A stretch of DNA of 64,000 bases, from NCBI RefSeq assembly GCF_026625805.1, contig NZ_CP113064.1:2892657-2956656 (forward strand). The letters run 5' to 3'. The stretch comes from Brevundimonas sp. SL130 (GTDB taxonomy: Bacteria; Pseudomonadota; Alphaproteobacteria; Caulobacterales; Caulobacteraceae). The notes below the pieces were generated by a model. That model had not been told where the DNA came from. It worked only from the letters and a program-made list of their open reading frames with translations, and made no database searches. Below, piece after piece: positions 57,513-64,000 of the stretch (the stretch's first letter is position 1; each line of letters starts with the position of its first letter). A program made the position numbers and the translations under genes.

Positions 57513-58096
57513 CAGACAGTCTCTCGCGAGCGCTCAAAGGCTTCGATCTCAGGCAGGTTTGATTGCAGCCAGCCCAGGGTGTCCACCCCGTCCAGCAGGC
57601 ACTGGCGTGCGAAGGATTCGACCTCGAACGGCACGGGCTGCGCATTGCCGCGCCGGATCTGGTTGGCCTGGAGGTCGATCGTGACCGGCTGATCCGGTTG
57701 TGACGCCAGATCGTCCCAGACCGCCTGGTCGACGACGATGGGCAGCAGGCCGTTTTTCAAGGCGTTAGATGTAAAAATGTCAGCGATTTCGGTCGAGATC
57801 ACCGCCCGGAACCCATAGTCGTACAGGGCCCAGGGCGCATGTTCACGCGACGAGCCGCAGGCGAAATTCTTGCCCGCCAGCAGGATGCGGTGCTCGGCCG
57901 GCTCGATCCGATTCAGGATGGCTTCGGGCTTTTCCGAACCGTCGGTTTCGTAGCGCCAGTCATAGAAGGCGGCCTTGCCCAAACCCTCGCGCGACGTCGT
58001 GGTCAGGAAGCGCGCGGGGATGATCTGGTCGGTGTCGATATTGGCCTGGCTCAGGATCACGGTTTTAGAGGTCAGGACCTGGAAGGGTTCAGACAT
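57512..58096 (-). CDS. leuD: 3-isopropylmalate dehydratase small subunit
   Basis: Swivel-domain partner of LeuC in the isomerisation of 2- to 3-isopropylmalate. 194 residues: [15 protein letters not shown] near the N-terminus, and [17 protein letters not shown], the substrate-binding signature. Its ATG overlaps the leuC stop by 8 bp, and the stop overlaps the leuB start by one base. Confidence 0.97.
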   Translation of the reverse strand: MSEPFQVLTSKTVILSQANIDTDQIIPARFLTTTSREGLGKAAFYDWRYETDGSEKPEAILNRIEPAEHRILLAGKNFACGSSREHAPWALYDYGFRAVISTEIADIFTSNALKNGLLPIVVDQAVWDDLASQPDQPVTIDLQANQIRRGNAQPVPFEVESFARQCLLDGVDTLGWLQSNLPEIEAFERSRETV

Positions 58097-59549
58097 TTTG
58101 CACTCCTACCGTCTCGCGCGCGGCGCTCGCCTGCTTGAGGGCCGCCTCGCTCAAAAAGACGCGCGGATCGGTCAGCACCCCGGCCACAGCCGTCGCCGCC
58201 GCCGTCGCGGGGCTGGCCAGGATGGTGCGGGCGTCCTTGCCCTGGCGGCCTTCGAAATTGCGGTTGGAGGTCGAGACGGCCAGCTGACCCGGCGCGACGA
58301 AATCGCCGTTCATGGCGATACACATCGAACAGCCGGGGATACGCCATTCGGCGCCGGCGGCGATGAAGACCTGATCCAGGCCTTCCGCCTCGGCGTCGCG
58401 ACGCACGGCCTCGGAGCCCGGCACGACCAGCATGCGCAGACCCGGCTTGACCTTGCGGCCGCGCAGCACCTCGGCGGCGGCGCGCAGGTCGGGCAGACGG
58501 CCGTTGGTGCACGAGCCGATGAAGACCACGTCCACCGGCTGGCTGGTCGTCGCCTCGCCGGCGGTGAAGCCCATATAGGCGATGGCCTTGCGGTCGCTGT
58601 CCGACTGGGGTTGCGGCACGGGCGTGCCGATGGGAGCGCCCGCATCCGGCGTCGTGCCCCAGGTCGCCATCGGGCGAATGGCGGCGCCGTCGATGACGAC
58701 TTCCTGGTCGAAGACCGCGTTCGGATCGCTGGACAGTTTCAGCCATTCGGCCGTCGCGGCCTCATAATCGGCGGGCACATGTTTGCGGCCGCGCAGCCAG
58801 TCGATGGTGGTCTGGTCAGGGGCGATCATGCCCGCGCGGGCGCCGGCCTCGATGGACATGTTGCACAGGGTCATCCGCCCTTCCATGTCCAGCGACCGCA
58901 CAGCCTCGCCAGCGTATTCGATGACATAGCCGGTGCCGCCGCCGAAGCCGATGGCGGCGATCACGGCCAGGGCGACATCCTTGCCCGATACGCCGGGTTG
59001 CAGCCGACCGGTCACCGTCACCCGCATGGCCTTGGCCTTGCGCTGCAACAGGCATTGGGTGGCCAGAACATGGCCGACCTCGGACGTGCCGATGCCGAAG
59101 GCTAGGGCCCCGAAGGCCCCATGCGTCGCCGTATGGCTGTCGCCGCAGACCACGGTCATGCCCGGCTGGGTCAGGCCCAGTTCCGGCCCCATCACGTGGA
59201 CCACGCCGCGGTCGTCGGAGTCCCAGCCCGCCAGCGGTACACCGTGGGCGGCGCAGTTCTTCTCCAGCCGATGGACCTGAGCCTCGGCCTGGGCCGTGAC
59301 ATAGGGCTTCAGCCCGTTCAGCCCCGCCGGCAGGGTCGGGGTCGAATGGTCCAAGGTCGCATAGGTCCGGTCGGGACGCCGCACCTTCAGCCCGCGCGCC
59401 TCGATCTCGCTGAAGGCCTGCGGGCTGGTGACCTCGTGGACCAGGTGCAGGTCGATATACAGAACGCCGGGCGTGTCGCCTGTTTGCGGCCGCACGACGT
59501 GGGCGTCCCAGACCTTGTCGAACAGGGTGCGGGCCGTCAGCTTACGCAT
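58089..59549 (-). CDS. leuC: 3-isopropylmalate dehydratase large subunit
   Basis: Aconitase-family [4Fe-4S] enzyme. 486 residues: [39 protein letters not shown], and the three cluster cysteines in [10 protein letters not shown] and GCSMC. ATG at 59549 overlaps the leuA stop by 8 bases (59542-59549), so translation is coupled; an upstream in-frame start at 59570 would overlap leuA further and is not supported. Confidence 0.97.
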   Translation of the reverse strand: MRKLTARTLFDKVWDAHVVRPQTGDTPGVLYIDLHLVHEVTSPQAFSEIEARGLKVRRPDRTYATLDHSTPTLPAGLNGLKPYVTAQAEAQVHRLEKNCAAHGVPLAGWDSDDRGVVHVMGPELGLTQPGMTVVCGDSHTATHGAFGALAFGIGTSEVGHVLATQCLLQRKAKAMRVTVTGRLQPGVSGKDVALAVIAAIGFGGGTGYVIEYAGEAVRSLDMEGRMTLCNMSIEAGARAGMIAPDQTTIDWLRGRKHVPADYEAATAEWLKLSSDPNAVFDQEVVIDGAAIRPMATWGTTPDAGAPIGTPVPQPQSDSDRKAIAYMGFTAGEATTSQPVDVVFIGSCTNGRLPDLRAAAEVLRGRKVKPGLRMLVVPGSEAVRRDAEAEGLDQVFIAAGAEWRIPGCSMCIAMNGDFVAPGQLAVSTSNRNFEGRQGKDARTILASPATAAATAVAGVLTDPRVFLSEAALKQASAARETVGVQNV

Positions 59550-60789
59550 ACTGGGCCACCGTCTCCTCAACGCCGTCGACCCGGTCGATGATGGCGATCA
59601 GTTCGGCGTCGCTGATCTCGCCGATCTGGTCAGCGCGCTGCTTGAAGCCGACCACCACGGCCGCCAGACGCTCGCCCTCGATGGGACGGCCGATGGTCTC
59701 GGCGCGCTTGGCGATGGCGTGGCGGCCCGAGTGTTTGCCCAGCACGAACCAGCTGCCTTCGAAGCCCACGTCCTGGGGCCGCATGATCTCATAGGTGCGG
59801 CTGTCGGCCAGCATGCCGTGCTGGTGAATGCCGGCTTCGTGAGCGAAGGCGTTGATTCCGACGACCGACTTGTTGCGGGCGATCACCGTCTCGGTGATCT
59901 CGCACAGGATCTTGGAGGCGCGCACCAGATGGCGGCTGTCGGCCCCGGTGGTGACGCCGTACCGGTCCTCGCGGACCTTCAGCGCCATGATGACTTCTTC
60001 GATCGAGGCGTTGCCGGCGCGTTCGCCGATGCCGTTGATCGCGCCCTCGACCTGACGCGCCCCGCCCTCGATGGCGGCCAGGGAGTTGGCGACCGCCATG
60101 CCCAGGTCGTCGTGGCAGTGAGCCGAGAAGATCACATGGGGATGGCGTTTGTGGATGCGGGCCGCCAGGGCGCGGTAGGTCTCGCGCACCTCTTCCGGGG
60201 TCGCATAGCCGACGGTGTCGGGCACGTTCAGGGTCCGGGCGCCGGCGTCTGCGGCGGCTTCCAGCACATCGGCCAGGAACTCGGGCTCGGTGCGGAAGGC
60301 GTCCTCGGCCGAGAACTCGACGTCGTCGAACAGGCTGACCGCGTATTCGACCGAGCGGACGGCCGTGGCCAGAACCTCGTTGGTCGACATCTTCAGCTTG
60401 GCGGTGCGGTGGATCGGGCTGGTGCCGATGAAGGTGTGGCAGCGACGATGCGACCTGGGCGCCGGCTGCAGGGCGCGGAAGGTGGCGTCGATGTCCTTTT
60501 CGTTGGCGCGCGACAGGGAGCAGAAGATCGGCCCCTCGACCTCGCCAGCGACCCGGCGGATGCAGTCTTCGTCGCCGGGCGAGGCGGCGGCGAAGCCGGC
60601 CTCGATAACGTCGACGCCCAGGTCCTTCAGGACCTGGGCCATCTTCAGCTTGGCTTGGGCGCTCATGGAGAAACCGGGCGCCTGTTCCCCGTCCCGCATC
60701 GTCGTGTCGAAAACGATGACGCGGTTGGGGTCGGCGGCGATCTCCTCAGTTCGGGATACGCCGGATACTCGTACTTTTTCGGCGGTCAT
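59542..60789 (-). CDS. leuA: 2-isopropylmalate synthase without regulatory domain
   Basis: Condenses acetyl-CoA with 2-oxoisovalerate, the committed step to leucine. 415 residues, compared with about 500-570 for the usual enzyme. The catalytic barrel is intact: [25 protein letters not shown] metal His pair, [12 protein letters not shown], and GKHSGRHAI of subdomain II. The sequence ends soon after [20 protein letters not shown], where the LeuA dimer/allosteric domain would begin, and leuC starts at once, so there is no room for a frameshifted remnant. Leucine feedback inhibition may be missing. A homocitrate or citramalate synthase activity cannot be excluded, but the context favours LeuA. 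Confidence 0.9.
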   Translation of the reverse strand: MTAEKVRVSGVSRTEEIAADPNRVIVFDTTMRDGEQAPGFSMSAQAKLKMAQVLKDLGVDVIEAGFAAASPGDEDCIRRVAGEVEGPIFCSLSRANEKDIDATFRALQPAPRSHRRCHTFIGTSPIHRTAKLKMSTNEVLATAVRSVEYAVSLFDDVEFSAEDAFRTEPEFLADVLEAAADAGARTLNVPDTVGYATPEEVRETYRALAARIHKRHPHVIFSAHCHDDLGMAVANSLAAIEGGARQVEGAINGIGERAGNASIEEVIMALKVREDRYGVTTGADSRHLVRASKILCEITETVIARNKSVVGINAFAHEAGIHQHGMLADSRTYEIMRPQDVGFEGSWFVLGKHSGRHAIAKRAETIGRPIEGERLAAVVVGFKQRADQIGEISDAELIAIIDRVDGVEETVAQYA

Positions 60790-61052
60790 TATGCGGCCTC
60801 GGATTGAATAATGTCATTGCCGATACGGCGCACGCCGAACAGCCGGTCAATCTGGCACCCCAGATTGTCGATGGAACGGCCGGCGTCGCGGCCGCGCACG
60901 GTCAGGGCCAGGTGTCGGAAGGCGCCGCCCGAACCGGGAATGTCGGCCATGTTCATGCCGTCGATGTGGAAGCCGCGGCGTTCCACAAGGCCAATGAGAC
61001 GCTGAAGCGAACCGTCTGCACGGTCGATCTGGATGTGGATCGTGTTGCTCAT
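60789..61052 (-). CDS. ACT-domain small subunit of acetolactate synthase (IlvM-like)
   Basis: An 87-residue protein consisting of a single ACT domain (IHIQIDRADGSLQRLIGLVE start, GFHIDGMNMADI, LALTVRG). It is 1 bp downstream of ilvB and is probably its regulatory subunit, like E. coli IlvM. The usual alphaproteobacterial IlvH/IlvN has about 160-180 residues with a second C-terminal domain, which is missing here. Its stop and the leuA ATG share one base (TAATG). Confidence 0.8.
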   Translation of the reverse strand: MSNTIHIQIDRADGSLQRLIGLVERRGFHIDGMNMADIPGSGGAFRHLALTVRGRDAGRSIDNLGCQIDRLFGVRRIGNDIIQSEAA

Positions 61053-61053
61053 C

Positions 61054-62766
61054 TCAGGAGCCCTCCATCATTTCGGCGTTGCTCTTGCCCGGCGGAACCA
61101 GCGGCCAGACATTGTCTCGGGAATCGATGACCACATGGGCCAGGCAGGGACCGTCGGCGGCCAGCAGGCGCTGGATGCCGTCGGACACCTGATCGCGGCG
61201 ATCGATACGGAAGGCCTCGATGCCAAAGGCCTCGGCCACCTTCACGAAGTCCGGATTGTCGGACAGGTCGATCTCGGAATAGTTCTCGGCGAAGAACAGC
61301 TCCTGCCACTGGCGCACCAGGCCCAGGGAGGAGTTGTCGATCAGCACGATCTTCAGCGGGATGCCGTAACGCTTCAGCGTCGCCAGCTCCTGGATGTTCA
61401 TCATGAAGCCGCCGTCGCCGGCGATGGTCACGACCGTCGCCGACGGATCGGCCAGTTTGGCGCCGATGCCGGCGGGCAGGCCGAAGCCCATGGCGCCCAG
61501 GCCGCCCGAGGTGATGTGGGCCTCGGGCCGCGAGAAGCGACAGTGCATGGCCGCCCACATCTGATGCTGGCCCACGTCGCAGGCGGCGACGAAATCATCG
61601 CCCGCCGCTTCGGACACTTCCTTCAGCAGGGCCGGGGCATAGACGCCCTCGCCCGGCGCATCATAGCGATAGGCGTGGGTCGCGGAGGCCTCGGCGCAGT
61701 CGACAACCCACGGCTGGATGTCCAGGGCCGGGCCGCCGGCCATCCGCGCCGTCAGGGCCTCGACCCCGTCCTTCAACTCGCCGACGACGGCGACATTGGC
61801 CGCCCGCAGCTTGCCGACTTCCGAGGCGTCGATGTCGAAATGAATGATACGGGCGTTGGGCGCGAACTCGGCCAGCTTGCCCGTCGCACGGTCGTCGAAA
61901 CGGGCGCCGACGACGATCAGCAGATCGCTGTCCTGCACCGCATGATTGGCGGCGCGCGTCCCGTGCATGCCCAGCATGCCCAGCATGCCCGGCGCGTCGG
62001 TCGGGATGGTGCCCAGGGCGTTCAGGGTCGAGACCTGGGGGATGCCGGTGGCGGCGACGAAGGCGCGCAGGGCCTCGGTCGCACGGCCGATCTTCACCCC
62101 GCCGCCGATATAGACCAGCGGCTTCTTGGCGGCGCGGATCGCGGCCTCGGCGGCGGCGATGGCGTCGTGGTCGATGCGCGGCGTCTCGTTGGGGATATGG
62201 AAGCCGTAGTCGTCGCTGGTCGTGGCGAACTGCACGTCCTTGGGCAGATCGACCAGAACCGGCCCCGGACGGCCCGAGGCCGCGATATGGAAGGCTTCTT
62301 CGATGGCCGCCGGAACATCGGCGGCCGCGCGGACCAGGATCGAGTGTTTCACGATCGGCAGGGTGACGCCCAGGATGTCGATCTCCTGGAAGGCGTCGGT
62401 GCCCATCAGCCCCTGCGCCACATTGCCGGTGATGCAGACCATGGGCACCGAATCCATCATCGCATTGGCGATGCCGGTGATCAGATTGGTGGCGCCGGGG
62501 CCGGAGGTGGCCATACAGACCCCGACCTTGCCGCTCTTCCTGGCATAGGCGTCGGCGGCGAAGGCCGCGCCCTGTTCGTGGCGGACCAGGATATGCTTCA
62601 GCTTGGATCCGGCCAGGGCGTCATAGACCGGCATGATGGCGCCGCCCGGATAACCGAACACCACCTCCACGCCCAGCCGCTCCAGGGTGGAGACCAGCAG
62701 GCGCGCCCCCGATTGAGGGGCGGCCTCGGCTGAGGATTTGAAGGCGGCGGCGGTCATCAGGGTCAT
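61054..62766 (-). CDS. ilvB: Acetolactate synthase large subunit
   Basis: TPP-dependent carboligation of two pyruvates (valine/leucine branch) or pyruvate and 2-oxobutanoate (isoleucine branch). 570 residues: FGYPGGAIMPVYDAL, RHEQGAAFAADAYAR with the catalytic Glu, a middle FAD-binding domain, and the TPP-binding motif GDGGFMMN...N in the C-terminal domain. It is followed by the ACT subunit. An ATG three codons further in (62757) is an alternative start. Confidence 0.94.
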   Translation of the reverse strand: MTLMTAAAFKSSAEAAPQSGARLLVSTLERLGVEVVFGYPGGAIMPVYDALAGSKLKHILVRHEQGAAFAADAYARKSGKVGVCMATSGPGATNLITGIANAMMDSVPMVCITGNVAQGLMGTDAFQEIDILGVTLPIVKHSILVRAAADVPAAIEEAFHIAASGRPGPVLVDLPKDVQFATTSDDYGFHIPNETPRIDHDAIAAAEAAIRAAKKPLVYIGGGVKIGRATEALRAFVAATGIPQVSTLNALGTIPTDAPGMLGMLGMHGTRAANHAVQDSDLLIVVGARFDDRATGKLAEFAPNARIIHFDIDASEVGKLRAANVAVVGELKDGVEALTARMAGGPALDIQPWVVDCAEASATHAYRYDAPGEGVYAPALLKEVSEAAGDDFVAACDVGQHQMWAAMHCRFSRPEAHITSGGLGAMGFGLPAGIGAKLADPSATVVTIAGDGGFMMNIQELATLKRYGIPLKIVLIDNSSLGLVRQWQELFFAENYSEIDLSDNPDFVKVAEAFGIEAFRIDRRDQVSDGIQRLLAADGPCLAHVVIDSRDNVWPLVPPGKSNAEMMEGS

Positions 62767-62785
62767 CCGGTCTTTACGCTTGGGC

Positions 62786-63799
62786 TCAGGCCGCTTCGGA
62801 CTTGGGCGTGTTCAGCCAGGCCATCCGCTCGCGCAGACGGGCGCCGACCTGTTCGATCTGGCTTTCGCGGTCCGCCTTCAGCCAGGCTTCGTACTGCGGC
62901 TTGCCGGCCTCGTTCTCGGCGATCCAGTTGCGCGCGAAGGTTCCGTCCTGAATCTCTTCCAGGATGGTCTTCATGCGGGCCTTGGTCTCTTCGTTGACGA
63001 CGCGCGGACCGCTGGCGACGGCGCCGTACTTGGCCGTCTCAGAGATGAAGTGGTGCATCTTCGAGATGCCGCCCTCGTAGAACAGATCCACGATCAGCTT
63101 CAGCTCGTGCAGGCATTCGAAATAGGCGATCTCGGGCTGGTAGCCGGCCTCGACCAGGGTGTTGAACCCTTGAATGACCAGTTCCTTAGCGCCGCCGCAC
63201 AGGACGGCCTGTTCGCCGAACAGATCGGTCTCGGTCTCTTCACGGAAGGTGGTTTCCAGCAGGCCGCCGGTCGCGCCGCCATTGCCCTTGGCGTAGCCCA
63301 TGGCCCGGTCGCGGGCCTTGCCGGTCACGTCCTTCTCGATGGCGAACAGCGAGGGCACGCCGCGACCGCGCTGGAACTCGCGACGGACCAGGTCGCCCGG
63401 GCCCTTGGGCGCGACCAGGATGACGTCCATGTCGGGGCGCGGGGTGATGCGCTCGTAGATGATCGAGAAGCCGTGGGCGAACAGCAGGGCCGAGCCCTCC
63501 TTGGCGTTCGGCTCGATGATGTCGCGATAGACCTCGCCCTGGACCATGTCCGGGGTCAGGATGGCGATGATGTCGGCGCCCTTGACGGCCTCGGCCGGCT
63601 CGGCGGTCGGCACGCCGTCCTCGGTGGCGTGTTTCCAGCCCGTGCCGCCGTGACGGACGCCGGCGACCACGTCATGGCCGCTGTCCTTCAGGTTCTGCGC
63701 ATGGGCGCGACCCTGCGAGCCATAGCCGATGATGGCGATGCGCTGACCGGCGATGGCGCCCGGCTTGATGTCTTCGTTGGTGTAGATGGTGATGGCCAT
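62786..63799 (-). CDS. ilvC: Ketol-acid reductoisomerase
   Basis: Class I KARI: isomerises and reduces acetolactate with NADPH. 337 residues, family length. N-terminal Rossmann motif [37 protein letters not shown], and the C-terminal metal-binding segments [19 protein letters not shown] and [16 protein letters not shown]. It lies between ilvD (6-bp gap) and ilvB (19-bp gap). Confidence 0.97.
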   Translation of the reverse strand: MAITIYTNEDIKPGAIAGQRIAIIGYGSQGRAHAQNLKDSGHDVVAGVRHGGTGWKHATEDGVPTAEPAEAVKGADIIAILTPDMVQGEVYRDIIEPNAKEGSALLFAHGFSIIYERITPRPDMDVILVAPKGPGDLVRREFQRGRGVPSLFAIEKDVTGKARDRAMGYAKGNGGATGGLLETTFREETETDLFGEQAVLCGGAKELVIQGFNTLVEAGYQPEIAYFECLHELKLIVDLFYEGGISKMHHFISETAKYGAVASGPRVVNEETKARMKTILEEIQDGTFARNWIAENEAGKPQYEAWLKADRESQIEQVGARLRERMAWLNTPKSEAA

Positions 63800-63805
63800 G
63801 AGAAT

Positions 63806-64000
63806 TCAGGCGTCCTGAGCAGCAGTGGATTTGTGAGACGCCTGGCCAAAATCGGGAATTTGGGCCGGCGGCGGGTTGGGGATGGTGACGGCGCCCTGGG
63901 CCGCCGAGGCGACCGAGGCGCGGTACTTGGCAAAGACACCTCGCGCCGGGCGGACTACGTGGGGCGTAAAGCCCGCCCGGCGCGTCGCCAGATCGACATT
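63806..64000 (-). CDS. ilvD: Dihydroxy-acid dehydratase, C-terminal fragment
   Basis: The last about 64 codons of a minus-strand gene running off the right edge. The visible end reads RRAGFTPHVVRPARGVFAKY, then RASVASAAQGAVTIPNPPP, the usual IlvD C-terminus (RGxLxKYxxxVxSAxxGAVT), followed by an unusual about 25-residue tail. IlvD dehydrates the dihydroxy acids made by IlvC. It would be the first visible gene of the ilv/leu operon; the start lies outside the window. Confidence 0.85.
   Translation of the reverse strand, partial: NVDLATRRAGFTPHVVRPARGVFAKYRASVASAAQGAVTIPNPPPAQIPDFGQASHKSTAAQDA

Noticed and set aside
59542..59600. Frameshift as the reason for the short LeuA
   Set aside because: The next frame is leuC, beginning within the leuA stop region; no LeuA dimer-domain sequence is seen in any frame.

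Overview
The window looks like chromosomal DNA of a high-GC alphaproteobacterium of the Caulobacterales, most likely Brevundimonas or a close relative. This is inferred from the dense high-GC coding, the many large TonB-dependent receptors, a Caulobacter-like maltodextrin locus, and the half-conserved cytochrome oxidase cluster (coxC, DUF983, SURF1, M16 peptidase). No rRNA, tRNA or CRISPR array was seen.

Layout. 0-7.3 kb: a small glycine-zipper lipoprotein, a SleB-type wall hydrolase, the minus-strand NAD operon nadA-[M50 protease]-nadB-nadC with an inverted repeat in front of nadA, and a membrane protein/XRE regulator pair. 7.5-8.75 kb: an apparently intact IS110-family element whose upstream non-coding region could encode a bridge RNA. 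8.8-17.7 kb: ilvA, a TPR protein, an alkylation-repair pair (ogt and an Ada/AlkA fusion that has lost its glycosylase core), an M14 peptidase, a CVNH-like secreted protein, and a HAAS/PadR pair with a 16-bp perfect operator-like palindrome. 17.7-24.2 kb: two TonB-dependent receptors in the same orientation, each with its own terminator. 24.4-32.1 kb: uvrB with a LexA-type box over its start codon, an Eco29kI-like restriction-modification system of lower GC, an XRE antitoxin-like protein, a hypothetical protein, and lepA. 32.3-40.1 kb: an RND efflux adaptor and pump, then coxC-DUF983-SURF1-M16. 40.2-54.0 kb: a maltodextrin/starch locus (TonB receptor, two GH13 enzymes, LacI regulator, GH97, MFS transporter, GH15). 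54.0-56.2 kb: a TorF-type porin and an ammonium transporter. 56.4-64.0 kb: one very compact minus-strand branched-chain amino acid operon ilvD-ilvC-ilvB-ACT-leuA-leuC-leuD-leuB; ilvD is cut by the window edge.

How the genes fit together. In the maltodextrin locus the outer-membrane receptor would import malto-oligosaccharides, periplasmic and cytoplasmic glucosidases would trim them, the MFS carrier would move the products across the inner membrane, and the LacI regulator would bind TGCAAACATTT-type sites found in both divergent promoter regions. The ilv/leu operon supplies the whole leucine/valine path while ilvA lies 48 kb away; its LeuA lacks the usual C-terminal regulatory domain and its acetolactate synthase partner is a single short ACT domain, so feedback control may differ from the textbook enzymes.

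The most unusual signals are a set of large intergenic cruciform repeats (28980-29153, 30150-30307, 49951-50054; a possible fragment forms the tail of the DUF983 gene), the candidate IS110 bridge RNA, the internally deleted Ada/AlkA, the truncated LeuA, and gene junctions that use all four NTGA start/stop overlaps, including an apparent CTG start.
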